From assembly GCF_016522075.1 (NCBI RefSeq), contig NZ_JAEHFW010000002.1:62001-126000 (forward strand): a DNA stretch of 64,000 nt. The letters are read 5' to 3'. Below the pieces are notes generated by a model that searched no databases, was not told the DNA's origin, and was given only the letters and a program-made list of their open reading frames with translations. Made by a program: the position numbers and the translations under genes. The stretch comes from Mucilaginibacter segetis (lineage in GTDB: Bacteria > Bacteroidota > Bacteroidia > Sphingobacteriales > Sphingobacteriaceae). Positions 8,653-17,574 of the stretch are shown one piece after another. Every line of letters begins with the position of its first letter. Positions within the stretch are counted from its first letter, which is position 1.

Positions 8653-9582
8653 ATGAAAGTCAAAATCAATACAAATTTTTTGGTGAACAGCATTGTTACC
8701 ATCATTGTAATATTGCTCTTAATTTATTTTGCAGTTATAATTTTAGGCACGTCGCAAAGTGTAAGTGATGATATCGTTTATGTTACTGAAGACTACCTTA
8801 AACCTATTGAACCTGTTGTTTCAGATTCTTTGCCTTATTCGGAGTACAAGGAGTTAAGTAAGAAGGCCGAGAAGATACGGGATCTGAAGAACGGCGACTG
8901 GCTGCATTTTGGAGGTATTGGTATTGCGGAAGTTATAGGAACGGGTGGGGCAATGTATTGTGATACCTGCACAATGGCGAATACCACAGATATACCGGGT
9001 GTAAAGCAGGATTATATTTTATTACATGGATGGACTTTAAAACCTGAAAGTTGGATATATGACGACATTGTTTTTCACATTGAAAACGGTCAATCTTACA
9101 TCCGTAAAACCGTAAAAGATAAACGAAAATACGGTTTTAAAAGGGTAGATGTCCCTGTAAAGTTTCGTTATTCGCGCACAGATGATTGTTTAATGATTCC
9201 TATAAGTAGCTCTTTAAAAATGATTTTAAACATTGTATTAGGCGTGATTGAATTTTCAATTTTTATTTATATGTTTTATTTGATCGCTGCCTTTTTAAAG
9301 TTCATTGTTGATATTTCAAAAGGCCTCCCATTTACCGACAGCAATTTACGCCGACTTAAACTTATCGCTGTTAGTTTAATAGCCTTTCCGATCATTACCT
9401 TTCTATTGAATTATGTTGTGCGGGTGATATTTAATAACTATTTCACTCCTGATGTGGCGGCTAAAATAGGTGTTTGGGGTAGTTGGTGGCGATTTATGAT
9501 TACCGGTATTATATTTTTGATGCTGTTTAAAGCTTTTAAACAAGGGAAAACTTTAAAAGAAGAACAGGACCTAACCATTTAG
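8653..9582 (+). CDS. DUF2975 domain membrane protein
   Basis: A membrane protein of about 309 residues with one N-terminal transmembrane helix (FLVNSIVTIIVILLLIYFAV), an extracytoplasmic loop of about 150 residues, and three further helices (around ILNIVLGVIEFSIFIYMFYLI, LIAVSLIAFPIITFLLNYVV and FMITGIIFLMLFKAF). The cytoplasmic 'FIVDISKGLPFTDSNLRRLK' before the third helix is typical of DUF2975. I start at ATG 8653 rather than the in-frame TTG at 8632. Its stop is followed two bases later by the start of an Xre regulator; this DUF2975-regulator pairing is widespread, but its role is not established. Confidence 0.8.
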   Translation: MKVKINTNFLVNSIVTIIVILLLIYFAVIILGTSQSVSDDIVYVTEDYLKPIEPVVSDSLPYSEYKELSKKAEKIRDLKNGDWLHFGGIGIAEVIGTGGAMYCDTCTMANTTDIPGVKQDYILLHGWTLKPESWIYDDIVFHIENGQSYIRKTVKDKRKYGFKRVDVPVKFRYSRTDDCLMIPISSSLKMILNIVLGVIEFSIFIYMFYLIAAFLKFIVDISKGLPFTDSNLRRLKLIAVSLIAFPIITFLLNYVVRVIFNNYFTPDVAAKIGVWGSWWRFMITGIIFLMLFKAFKQGKTLKEEQDLTI

Positions 9583-9584
9583 CC

Positions 9585-9788
9585 ATGCCGATAATAATTA
9601 ATCTTGATGTAATGATGGCTAAGCGAAAAATGTCACTAACAGAGCTTAGCGAAAAAGTAGGCATAACTATGGCTAATTTATCTATACTTAAAACGGGCAA
9701 GGCAAAAGCTGTACGCCTGGAAACATTAGAGAATATTTGCCGGATATTGGATTGCCAGCCCGGCGATATCCTGGAGTATGTCAAATAA
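9585..9788 (+). CDS. Small Xre/Cro-type HTH regulator (YozG-like)
   Basis: A 67-residue single-domain Xre helix-turn-helix protein. The HTH is clear in 'MSLTELSEKVGITMANLSIL' with the recognition helix followed by 'KTGKAKAVRLETLENICRILDCQPGDILEY', characteristic of YozG-like regulators. It starts two bases after the DUF2975 stop and is almost certainly translated from the same mRNA. In such pairs the regulator is expected to control the operon; the AT-rich palindromes at 8582-8631 are candidate sites. Confidence 0.85.
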   Translation: MPIIINLDVMMAKRKMSLTELSEKVGITMANLSILKTGKAKAVRLETLENICRILDCQPGDILEYVK

Positions 9789-9943
9789 GCACTCTATTTA
9801 TTATTATCTTCCATTCTTTGTAATTTGACAGCTTGTTATATCCAAAATTTCAATACGGGTTAAAATATGGCTACAAATGACCAAATTATGGGTAGTATCA
9901 GGGATATAAATGATCTAATTTTGGGGTAAATAACAAAACAATC

Positions 9944-10879
9944 ATGAAAGTAATCTGGAAAGGTGTATTCCCGGCGGTCACCACAAAATTTACTGCCGAT
10001 GACCAGCTTGATTTTGCCGCGTTCGATAAGAATATTGAAGCGCAGATAGCAGCAGGTATTGATGGTATAGTTTTATGCGGTTCGTTAGGTGAAGCCAGTA
10101 CGCTTGCAGATAATGAAAAGATCAGCCTGGTTAAGCATACGGTATCGCTTTCAAATGGCCGTTTACCGGTTATATTTAATATTGCCGAACAAGCTACAAA
10201 AGCGGCCATAGCCATTGGCAAAAAAGCATTGGATGCGGGTGCCGATGGACTGATGGTATTACCGCCTATGCGTTATAAAGCAGATGATCATGAAACCGTA
10301 ACCTTTTTTAAGGAAGTGGCTAAAAATGTGCCCTTGCCTATCCTTATTTATAATAATCCGGTGGATTATGCTATAAATATTACGATGGATATGTTCGCAC
10401 AACTGGCAGAAGAAAGCAATATACAGGCCATTAAAGAATCCTCACGCGATGTTAGCAATATTACCCGCCTGTTCAACCGTTTTGGTAACAGGTTCAGCGT
10501 GTTCACAGGAGTAGATACCCTTGGTATGGAAAGCCTCGCCGTAGGTGCCGATGGCTGGCTGGCCGGTTTGGTGAATGCCTTTCCACGCGAAACGGTAGCC
10601 ATCTATCGTTTAATGCAAGCAGGCCGTTATGATGAAGCCAGAACTATTTACCGCTGGTTTTTACCATTGCTGGAGTTGGATATTCATCCTAAACTGGTGC
10701 AATATATCAAACTTGCCGAAGCATGCGCAGGTTTAGGTACCGAATATGTACGTGCGCCGCGTTTAGCAATTACCGGGGCCGAGCGCGAAAAAATATTGAA
10801 TATTATAAATCCGGCCATAGCCAATCGACCGCAATTACCCGAAGGTAGCTGGGGCGTGGCAAATAAATTAGTTATATAA
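9944..10879 (+). CDS. DapA-family lyase, probable Delta1-pyrroline-4-hydroxy-2-carboxylate deaminase
   Basis: A class I Schiff-base lyase of the dihydrodipicolinate synthase/N-acetylneuraminate lyase family, 311 residues. Catalytic residues visible are Lys164 in 'QAIKESS' and Tyr136 in 'LIYNNP'; the substrate loop is 'CGSLGEASTL'. On its own the family is catalytically broad. The neighbours (2-oxoglutarate semialdehyde dehydrogenase, hydroxyproline epimerase, D-amino acid dehydrogenase) identify it as the deaminase that turns 1-pyrroline-4-hydroxy-2-carboxylate into 2-oxoglutarate semialdehyde plus ammonia, step 3 of hydroxyproline degradation (called HypD or LhpC elsewhere). It is the first gene of a five-gene operon, with 8 bases to the next gene. 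Confidence 0.85.
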   Translation: MKVIWKGVFPAVTTKFTADDQLDFAAFDKNIEAQIAAGIDGIVLCGSLGEASTLADNEKISLVKHTVSLSNGRLPVIFNIAEQATKAAIAIGKKALDAGADGLMVLPPMRYKADDHETVTFFKEVAKNVPLPILIYNNPVDYAINITMDMFAQLAEESNIQAIKESSRDVSNITRLFNRFGNRFSVFTGVDTLGMESLAVGADGWLAGLVNAFPRETVAIYRLMQAGRYDEARTIYRWFLPLLELDIHPKLVQYIKLAEACAGLGTEYVRAPRLAITGAEREKILNIINPAIANRPQLPEGSWGVANKLVI

Positions 10880-10887
10880 CCCGTACT

Positions 10888-12468
10888 ATGACAGGACAAA
10901 ATTTAACAGGTTATACCTACCAACCCGCTACTACTAAACCCTTCACAGCCATAAATCCGGTAACGGGAAAGCAGTTGGAGGGTGATTTTTACCCGGCTAA
11001 CCATGCCCATGTAAACCACGCGGTACAATTAGCTACTCAGGCCTTTCCGGTATATAAAAATATAGCTAAAGACAAAAAAGCTGCTTTTTTGCGCGCTATT
11101 GCTACGGAAATTGAGGCTTTGGGCGATGTGCTTATTGAGCGTGCATCTGCAGAAAGCGGCTTGCCCTTAGGGCGCATAAAAGGTGAGCTTGGGCGCACTT
11201 GCGGACAGTTACGCCTGTTTGCCGATGTAGTTGCCGAAGGATCATGGGTAGAGGCCGTTATTGATAGCCCGTTGCCAAACCGCGAGCCGATGCCGCGCCC
11301 GGGCTTGTGTAAAATGCTGGTGGCACTTGGTCCGGTGGTGGTATTCGGGGCCAGTAATTTTCCGCTGGCTTTTTCTGTGGCGGGTGGCGATACAGCTTCG
11401 GCACTTGCAGCCGGATGCCCGGTTATCGTTAAAGCACACCCGGCACATCCGGGTACGGGTGCTTTAGTTGCTGAGGCCATACGTAAGGCTGCAGAACAAA
11501 CTCAAATGCCTGATGGTGTTTTTTCATTACTTTTTGATGATGGCTTTAGTGTTGGCGAGGCATTGGTAAAACACGAAAACATTAAGGCAGTTACCTTTAC
11601 CGGCTCGTTTAAAGGCGGTATGGCTATATATCAGTTGGCGCAACAGCGCCGCGAACCTATTCCTGTTTTTGCGGAAATGGGGAGTATTAATCCGGTGGTA
11701 TTGTTACCGGGCATCCTGCAAAATAAAGCAGAAGATATTGCTGCGCAATACGCGGGTTCTATTACCTTGGGTGCCGGGCAGTTTTGTACTAATCCGGGCC
11801 TGCTGTTAGGTGTGGCATCCCCTGAGCTGGCCCGTTTTGAAATGGCTTTGGCTAAAGCCATTTCAGCCGTACCTCCATCTACCATGCTTACACCGGGCAT
11901 ATACCAGAACTTTAAACATTTATCCGCAGAACTACTTCAGCAAAAAGGAATTGAAGTGATAGGTACAGGTGCAGAACCGGAAAGCGATGGCGATAATCAG
12001 GCTGGTGCATTGGTAGCTAAAGTAAAAGCGGTTGATTTTATAGCTAATCCGGCACTTAGCCAGGAGGTTTTTGGCCCGTATTCCTTATTAGTAGTGGCAG
12101 ATACCGTGGAACAATTAAAACAACTGATAGATGTACTGGATGGACAGCTCACCGTCACCATTATGGGTGAAACGGACGAGCTTTCGGACCATAAAGAATT
12201 AATTGAAAAGGCTGGTAATAAAGCCGGGCGTATCATTTTAAATGGTGTGCCCACGGGCGTTGAGGTTTGCGCCGCAATGCAGCACGGCGGCCCCTTCCCT
12301 GCAACTACCGACAGCCGTTTTACATCGGTTGGTACATCGGCAATACGCCGGTTTGTGCGCCCGGTAAGCTGGCAAGGATGGGGGCAGGATTTTTTACCGG
12401 ATGAATTGAAGGATGGTAATCCTTTAAATATATGGCGAATGGTTGATCAGCAATGGACAAAGGACTAA
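10888..12468 (+). CDS. Aldehyde dehydrogenase, probable 2-oxoglutarate semialdehyde dehydrogenase
   Basis: A 526-residue NAD(P)-dependent aldehyde dehydrogenase. The catalytic Glu lies in 'FAEMGSINPV' and the nucleophilic Cys in 'GAGQFCTNPG', both family-typical for the (NADP+) ketoglutarate semialdehyde dehydrogenase branch; the cofactor region 'VFGASNFPLAFSVAGGDTASALAAG' is also of that branch. It oxidises 2,5-dioxopentanoate to 2-oxoglutarate, the last step of hydroxyproline breakdown, and could serve glucarate or arabinose routes as well. Its stop codon is separated by a single base from the start of the epimerase gene. Antisense open frames within this gene are shadows. Confidence 0.9.
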   Translation: MTGQNLTGYTYQPATTKPFTAINPVTGKQLEGDFYPANHAHVNHAVQLATQAFPVYKNIAKDKKAAFLRAIATEIEALGDVLIERASAESGLPLGRIKGELGRTCGQLRLFADVVAEGSWVEAVIDSPLPNREPMPRPGLCKMLVALGPVVVFGASNFPLAFSVAGGDTASALAAGCPVIVKAHPAHPGTGALVAEAIRKAAEQTQMPDGVFSLLFDDGFSVGEALVKHENIKAVTFTGSFKGGMAIYQLAQQRREPIPVFAEMGSINPVVLLPGILQNKAEDIAAQYAGSITLGAGQFCTNPGLLLGVASPELARFEMALAKAISAVPPSTMLTPGIYQNFKHLSAELLQQKGIEVIGTGAEPESDGDNQAGALVAKVKAVDFIANPALSQEVFGPYSLLVVADTVEQLKQLIDVLDGQLTVTIMGETDELSDHKELIEKAGNKAGRIILNGVPTGVEVCAAMQHGGPFPATTDSRFTSVGTSAIRRFVRPVSWQGWGQDFLPDELKDGNPLNIWRMVDQQWTKD

Positions 12469-12469
12469 T

Positions 12470-13471
12470 ATGGCGGTAAAAACATTTTTTTGTGTAGATG
12501 CCCACACCTGCGGCAACCCTGTACGGCTGGTAGCCGGGGGCGGCCCTGTGCTGCATGGCAACAACATGAGCGAAAAGCGCCAGCATTTTTTAAAGGAATA
12601 TGACTGGATAAGACGCGGCCTGATGTTTGAACCCCGCGGGCACGATATGATGTCCGGCAGTATACTTTATCCACCGCACAATCCGGAAAATGATGTTGCT
12701 GTTCTGTTTATTGAAACCAGTGGCTGCTTACCCATGTGCGGGCATGGCACTATCGGCACTATAACTATTGCTATTGAGGAGGGCCTGATAAAACCTAAGG
12801 TGCCCGGTATTGTGCGTATGGAAGCACCCGCCGGATTGGTGATGATCGCTTATAAACAGGACGGCCAAAAGGTAACTTCGGTAAAACTAACCAATGTGCC
12901 ATCGTACCTGGCGGCAGAAAACCTGGAAGCGGAGTGCCCCGGCTTGGGCAGGCTTACATTTGATGTAAGTTACGGAGGGAATTACTATGCCATCATCGAC
13001 CCGCAAAAAAACTTTAGCGGTTTAGAAAATTACGCGGCCGACCAGCTTATTGCCTGGAGCCGTGAATTGCGCAAACGAATAAATGAACAATATACTTTTG
13101 TTCATCCGCAAAATCCGACCATTAATAGTTGTTCTCATATTTTATGGGCTGGTAAAACTTTATCGGACGATGCCACAGCGCGCAACGCGGTGTTTTACGG
13201 TGATAAAGCCATAGACCGTTCGCCATGTGGAACGGGTACTTCTGCTCGGATGGCACAATGGTTTGCGCAGGGTAAACTGAAGGTGGGTGATGAGTTTATA
13301 CACGAAAGTATAATTGGCAGTAAGTTTACTGGCCGCGTGGAGGATGTGGTGGATATGGAAGGCCATAAAGCCATTATACCAAGTATTGAGGGCTGGGCCC
13401 GGATTTACGGGTACAATACTATAAAGATTGATGACGACGACCCGTATGCTTATGGGTTTCAGGTAATATAA
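12470..13471 (+). CDS. 4-hydroxyproline 2-epimerase (proline racemase family)
   Basis: A 333-residue proline racemase-family enzyme. Both catalytic cysteines are present: Cys90 in 'LPMCGHGT' and Cys253 in 'DRSPCGTGTSA'. A Cys/Cys pair indicates a racemase or epimerase; the related trans-3-hydroxyproline dehydratases carry Thr at the first or Cys-substituted position. It epimerises trans-4-hydroxy-L-proline to cis-4-hydroxy-D-proline, step 1 of the pathway encoded here. The reading frame extends upstream to 12443 inside the preceding gene, but the ATG at 12470 gives the family N-terminus (MAVKTFFCVDAHTCGNP) and sits one base after the dehydrogenase stop. Confidence 0.92.
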   Translation: MAVKTFFCVDAHTCGNPVRLVAGGGPVLHGNNMSEKRQHFLKEYDWIRRGLMFEPRGHDMMSGSILYPPHNPENDVAVLFIETSGCLPMCGHGTIGTITIAIEEGLIKPKVPGIVRMEAPAGLVMIAYKQDGQKVTSVKLTNVPSYLAAENLEAECPGLGRLTFDVSYGGNYYAIIDPQKNFSGLENYAADQLIAWSRELRKRINEQYTFVHPQNPTINSCSHILWAGKTLSDDATARNAVFYGDKAIDRSPCGTGTSARMAQWFAQGKLKVGDEFIHESIIGSKFTGRVEDVVDMEGHKAIIPSIEGWARIYGYNTIKIDDDDPYAYGFQVI

Positions 13472-13481
13472 TTGGCGGCAG

Positions 13482-14729
13482 ATGCATAAAGTAGTTGTAA
13501 TAGGCGGCGGTATTATCGGGCTAAGCACAGCGTATTACCTGAATAACGCAGGTGTTGATGTGGTGGTGCTTGATAAAGGACCGCTTGACGATAATTGTTC
13601 GTTCGGGAATGCAGGCATGATAGTGCCGAGTCATTTTGTTCCCCTTGCCGCACCCGGTATGGTAGAGCAGGGCATCCGCTGGATGTTTAACAGCAAAAGC
13701 CCCTTTTATGTAAGGCCATCCTTAAACATGGAACTTATCTCGTGGGGATTGAAGTTTTTAAAGAGTGCCAGCAAAAAGCATGTGGAGCGATCGGCTGTTC
13801 CTTTGCGCGACCTGTCTCTGTTGAGCAAAAGTTTGTACGCTGAGATGGCCGAAGAGGATGGCTTTAACTTTGGATTGGCCAACAACGGGATATTAATGCT
13901 GTTTAAAACACAAAAAGCAGCTGACGAAGAGGTGCACCTTGCCAAGCGAGCGCAAGCCCTCGGGCTGGATGTAGAGGTGCTGTCGCCGGAAGCCTGCGGA
14001 CAGTTACAACCCCACTTAAAACTCGATGTAGCAGGCGCGATACATTACCGCTGCGACGGGCATTTAATGCCGCATATACTGATGCGCCAGCTATTAATCC
14101 ATTTGCAAAGCAAAGGTGTTGCTATTAAACGTAACAGCGAAGTTGTGAAGATTGAACAAACTCAAAATAAATTAACAAAGATACACACCACTTCCGGCGT
14201 GTTTGAAGCAAACGAAGTGGTAATAGCAGGTGGCGCATGGTCGCCGCAGGTAGCCAAACTTGCCGGACTAAAATTACCTTTAATGCCGGGTAAGGGTTAT
14301 TCCTTTATGCACGATGAACCCCAAAAGCGGATGGATATTGCAGCTTTGCTAATGGAAGCGCGCGTATCGGTAACACCAATGGGCAATCAGATACGTTTTG
14401 GCGGCACTATGGAGCTTGGCCCTGTAAATCATCAAATTAACCGTAACCGTGTGAGGGGAATAGTAGAATCCATTCCCGAATACTTTCCTGATTTTACACC
14501 GCAGATGCCCGATAATGCAAATATATGGCATGGTTTCCGCCCGTGCTCACCCGATGGATTACCTTACATCGGCAGGGCAAAAAATTACAGCAACCTGCTG
14601 ATAGCAGGCGGCCATGGCATGATGGGGCTGAGCCTGGGGCCCGCCACCGGCAAGCTGATAACTGAATTAATAACGGGTAAACCAACATCAATGCCTTTAA
14701 CAGCATTTGATCCCGGCAGGTACCAATAA
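13482..14729 (+). CDS. FAD-dependent D-amino acid dehydrogenase, probable cis-4-hydroxy-D-proline dehydrogenase
   Basis: A 415-residue DadA-like flavoprotein. The N-terminus is a classic FAD-binding Rossmann motif (VVVIGGGIIGLSTAYYL), and the C-terminal 'FRPCSPDGLPYIGRAKNYSNLLIAGGHGMMGLSLGPATGKL' region, seen here at about residues 345-390, is typical of D-amino acid dehydrogenases. In this operon it should oxidise cis-4-hydroxy-D-proline to 1-pyrroline-4-hydroxy-2-carboxylate, step 2 of hydroxyproline catabolism, passing electrons to the respiratory chain. It starts 10 bases after the epimerase gene. Confidence 0.88.
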   Translation: MHKVVVIGGGIIGLSTAYYLNNAGVDVVVLDKGPLDDNCSFGNAGMIVPSHFVPLAAPGMVEQGIRWMFNSKSPFYVRPSLNMELISWGLKFLKSASKKHVERSAVPLRDLSLLSKSLYAEMAEEDGFNFGLANNGILMLFKTQKAADEEVHLAKRAQALGLDVEVLSPEACGQLQPHLKLDVAGAIHYRCDGHLMPHILMRQLLIHLQSKGVAIKRNSEVVKIEQTQNKLTKIHTTSGVFEANEVVIAGGAWSPQVAKLAGLKLPLMPGKGYSFMHDEPQKRMDIAALLMEARVSVTPMGNQIRFGGTMELGPVNHQINRNRVRGIVESIPEYFPDFTPQMPDNANIWHGFRPCSPDGLPYIGRAKNYSNLLIAGGHGMMGLSLGPATGKLITELITGKPTSMPLTAFDPGRYQ

Positions 14730-14740
14730 TTATTGCCGTA

Positions 14741-15622
14741 ATGAAAGTATTGCCGTTCACTATTCCGGTCCCGCATGATCATACCATAATTGTGCAGGAT
14801 GAGGTGCTGCCATACTTTTATCCACATTTGCACCGTCATAAAGAAATACAGCTCACTCATATTTTAGAAGGCGACGGAACGCTGATAGTAGTGAATAACA
14901 TGCACACGTTCAGATCGGGTGATGTGTTTTTATTAGGACCTAACCAGCCACATGTTTTTAAAAATGGTACTGAATATTTTGAGCCGGATAGTACTAAACA
15001 AGTTCGTGCCCTGACACTTTTCTTTGATCCGGAAGGAAAACTAAAATCGCTTTTTACTTTACCCGAAATGAAGGCGATACATGGCTTTATACAACAAATG
15101 GGTAGCGGGTTTAAAGTACCGCAGGCCCAGCAGGCGGCGATATTAATATTACTGAAGGCGTTAGTAAACAGCGAAGGAACAGATCAGCTACTTAATTTTA
15201 TACACCTACTTAAGTATTTCAGTAAAGCCGGAGATATGCAACCAATTGCCCCCGGCGGTTATACCGGGATTATTACCGATACCGAGGGTATGCGTATAGG
15301 CGTAATATATGATTATATAGTGGAGAATGCGGGTAAGGCTATGTCACTTGAGGAGATAGCCACACGGGCGCACATGACCGTACCTGCCTTTTGCCGTTAT
15401 TTTAAAAAGCATACGCGACATACTTTTGTAGCCTTTTTAAATAAAATAAGGATTAACAATGTTTGCAAAATGCTGAACGAAAAGCAAGGAGCCAACATTA
15501 GCGCCATAGCTTATACCTGCGGCTTTACAAGTATTAATAATTTTAACCGTGTATTTAAAACCGTTACAGGTAAAACCCCGCGCGAATACATACAACATTA
15601 CAACGGACTGCAACGCCATTAA
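14741..15622 (+). CDS. AraC family regulator of the hydroxyproline operon
   Basis: A 293-residue regulator with an N-terminal cupin sensor ('HLHRHKEIQLTHILEGDGTL', 'FRSGDVFLLGPNQPHVF') and a C-terminal AraC DNA-binding domain ('MSLEEIATRAHMTVPAFCRYFK' and 'ISAIAYTCGFTSINNFNRVFK', then 'TGKTPREYI'). It begins 11 bases after the dehydrogenase gene and is the last gene of the operon, so it is probably co-transcribed with the pathway it controls. Cupin-type AraC proteins bind a small metabolite; hydroxyproline or an intermediate is the natural candidate, which is inference from context. A loose CCAAAATT motif recurs at 9842, 9881 and inverted at 9917 upstream of the operon. Confidence 0.85.
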   Translation: MKVLPFTIPVPHDHTIIVQDEVLPYFYPHLHRHKEIQLTHILEGDGTLIVVNNMHTFRSGDVFLLGPNQPHVFKNGTEYFEPDSTKQVRALTLFFDPEGKLKSLFTLPEMKAIHGFIQQMGSGFKVPQAQQAAILILLKALVNSEGTDQLLNFIHLLKYFSKAGDMQPIAPGGYTGIITDTEGMRIGVIYDYIVENAGKAMSLEEIATRAHMTVPAFCRYFKKHTRHTFVAFLNKIRINNVCKMLNEKQGANISAIAYTCGFTSINNFNRVFKTVTGKTPREYIQHYNGLQRH

Positions 15623-15656
15623 ATTCTAAAAACAAACGCTTTCGGCAAGCAACAAA

Positions 15657-15690
15657 AGCGAAACCACCCTAAGTTACAGGGGGCTTCGCT
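15657..15690. terminator. Hairpin between convergent genes, possible bidirectional terminator
   Basis: AGCGAA at 15657-15662 pairs with TTCGCT at 15685-15690, with further interrupted pairing (CCC with GGG) inside. It sits in the 84-base gap between the stop codons of the AraC gene (+) and the SDR gene (-). No long T-run follows on either strand, so efficient intrinsic termination is uncertain. Confidence 0.45.
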
Positions 15691-15706
15691 GTATAGCCTA
15701 TATAGT

Positions 15707-16711
15707 TTATGGATGTCCGCTTCCACCTGCTGCACCATACACCTGGCCGGTGGCAAAGCTGGCGTCATTTGCGGCAAGTTGCACATAAATTGAGCCAAGT
15801 TCAGCTGGTTGTCCCGGTCTGCCCAGCGGTGTTTGTCCGCCAAATTGCTTTAGTTTTTCCTGACTTGCTCCTCCGCTAACCTGTAAAGGAGTCCATACGG
15901 GGCCCGGCGCTACACCATTAACACGAATGCCTTTAGGGCCTAATTGTTTAGCCAGCGATCGCACATAATTGGTAGTGGCCGCTTTGGTTTGGGCATAATC
16001 ATACAAATCCGGTGTGGGGTCGGTAGCCTGTTCGGAAGTTGTGCTAATTATCACAGAACCGGGTTTTAAATGAGGCAAAGCCGCCTTAATTATCCAGAAT
16101 GGCGCATAAATATTTGTCTTCATCGTCCAGTCGAACTGCTCGGTAGATATATCAAGAATAGAATCATGACTTTGCTGCCTCCCGGCATTACTTACCAGAA
16201 TATCCAATCCACCGAGTTGGGCAACCGCTTCGGAAACAAGTTGTTTGCAAAAATCCTCTTCGCGCAAATCGCCGGGAATCGCAATAGCTTTAACGCCTTC
16301 CGCTTTTATAAGCTCAATTACCTCCCGGGCGTCAGGCTCCTCTGTAGGGTAATAGTTGATAGCCACATCTGCACCCTCGCGTGCGTAGGCAATAGCTGCG
16401 GCACGTCCCATACCGGAATCGCCCCCTGTTATAAGTGCCCTACGTCCTTTTAGCCTGCCACTGCCTTTGTAGCTTTTCTCTCCATGATCGGGCTTGGGAT
16501 CCATTTGGCTGGATAAACCCGGCCAGGGTTGCGATTGGCCATTAAAGGGTGGCTGCGGATATTTAGTTGTAGGATCCTCTAAAGGAATTGCTGATCGTGC
16601 TTGTGAAGAGCCGCTTCCCCCTCCAAATGCCGGTGCTGCCGCTAAGGCAGCAATAGCTGTTTCTTCGCTGTCGTCCAGCTTTAGGCGGTTTGTATTGTGT
16701 TGTTCGCTCAT
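15707..16711 (-). CDS. SDR family oxidoreductase with N-terminal extension (YhdF/YghA-like)
   Basis: A 334-residue short-chain dehydrogenase. The NAD(P) motif 'ALITGGDSGMGRAAAIAYAREG' (about residues 91-112), the 'NAG' strand, a catalytic Ser in 'ISTTSEQ' and the YxxxK motif in 'YDYAQTKAA' are all present. About 85 residues of low-complexity sequence precede the Rossmann fold, including a Gly/Ser-Pro-rich stretch and 'KYPQPPFNGQSQPWPG', a motif shared with stress-induced SDRs of the YhdF/YhxD/YghA group. The substrate is unknown. It is convergent with the hydroxyproline operon and is probably monocistronic. Confidence 0.82.
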   Translation of the reverse strand: MSEQHNTNRLKLDDSEETAIAALAAAPAFGGGSGSSQARSAIPLEDPTTKYPQPPFNGQSQPWPGLSSQMDPKPDHGEKSYKGSGRLKGRRALITGGDSGMGRAAAIAYAREGADVAINYYPTEEPDAREVIELIKAEGVKAIAIPGDLREEDFCKQLVSEAVAQLGGLDILVSNAGRQQSHDSILDISTEQFDWTMKTNIYAPFWIIKAALPHLKPGSVIISTTSEQATDPTPDLYDYAQTKAATTNYVRSLAKQLGPKGIRVNGVAPGPVWTPLQVSGGASQEKLKQFGGQTPLGRPGQPAELGSIYVQLAANDASFATGQVYGAAGGSGHP

Positions 16712-16810
16712 AGTTTATTTCTTTTAATAAAGAAACCAAATGAATTTAGATAGGTTTTTAATTTTTAATTAAATTCAGAACATCTATCAGCAACGGGAAT
16801 TGTGGGATTT

Positions 16811-17422
16811 TTATTGATCATTTTGTGGAAAGATGCGTATCACCTTCATAAATCTGCCCATGTAATAACTATTTAGCGGTGTTTCTGTAACTCCATATGC
16901 ACCACCCGAGGTAGAGTGGATAAATTTCAACGGTTCACCAAAGCGCGATACCAATATCCCCATATGTCCTACTATTCTTACCGTACTATCGGTACCGGTA
17001 AAAAGTATCAGGTCTCCGGCCGTGGCTTGTTTCAAGGCTATTGTTCTGTTAACGTGGGTGAAGTCAACTGAACTACGGGGTACATTAATACCAAAATGAT
17101 TAAATACATAAGTGATAAAGCCGGAGCAATCAAAACCAAGCGAGGGATCAGCAGAACCATATTTATAAGGAACACCCTGCAGTGTACGGGCAAAATTGAT
17201 TAATTGTGCCGGGGTGGTTTTTCCGGTAAAAATGGTATCTGTTGAGGAATGGATATTGCTCACGCGTGTCTCCTGATTATCCGGAAATACCGTTACCATA
17301 GAGTCGTCAACTAAAGTACCGCCAGTGTCGCTTGCGGTATAAACAAATGTACGCCCGTTATCTGCGCTATTACACGACAGAAAAACAATCAGCAAAAAAA
17401 CATAACTGGTTAAATAGCGCAT
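16811..17422 (-). CDS. NlpC/P60 (C40) cell-wall peptidase lipoprotein
   Basis: A 203-residue lipoprotein (VFLLIVFLSCNSAD, lipobox Cys17) with a C-terminal NlpC/P60 domain. The catalytic Cys is in 'GFDCSGFITYVF' (Cys99), the His in 'VGHMGILV' (His153), and the third polar residue is probably His169 in 'KFIHSTSGG'. Such enzymes cut the gamma-D-Glu to diamino acid bond in peptidoglycan stem peptides, in the periplasm. The domain is complete. Its promoter region faces the divergent acyltransferase gene. Confidence 0.88.
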   Translation of the reverse strand: MRYLTSYVFLLIVFLSCNSADNGRTFVYTASDTGGTLVDDSMVTVFPDNQETRVSNIHSSTDTIFTGKTTPAQLINFARTLQGVPYKYGSADPSLGFDCSGFITYVFNHFGINVPRSSVDFTHVNRTIALKQATAGDLILFTGTDSTVRIVGHMGILVSRFGEPLKFIHSTSGGAYGVTETPLNSYYMGRFMKVIRIFPQNDQ

Positions 17423-17466
17423 ACTTTCATAAAAGAGAATTACACGCAGGTTGTTTGATTAGTTTG

Positions 17467-17490
17467 TATCAATGTTGTAAACAATTGATA
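17467..17490. promoter_or_regulatory. Inverted repeat in a divergent promoter region
   Basis: TATCAAT at 17467-17473 is matched by ATTGATA at 17484-17490 with a ten-base spacer, in the 152-base region between the divergent NlpC/P60 and acyltransferase starts. It may be an operator for either gene, but the arms are short and A/T-rich. Confidence 0.25.
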
Positions 17491-17574
17491 TATTGTTAGC
17501 GAAATCTATTGCCTGAACATTATTGTGAACAACATCAGCGTTTTTTTGAGAATCGCTAAACCTGTACAAAGTTA

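Noticed and set aside
11037-11480. 147-residue frame antisense to the aldehyde dehydrogenase
   Set aside because: It lies wholly opposite a well-supported gene and its sequence is Ser/Pro/Ala-rich as expected for a mirror frame.
13160-13528. 122-residue minus-strand frame over the epimerase end
   Set aside because: Antisense to the conserved Cys253 region of the epimerase; no leader and no family features.
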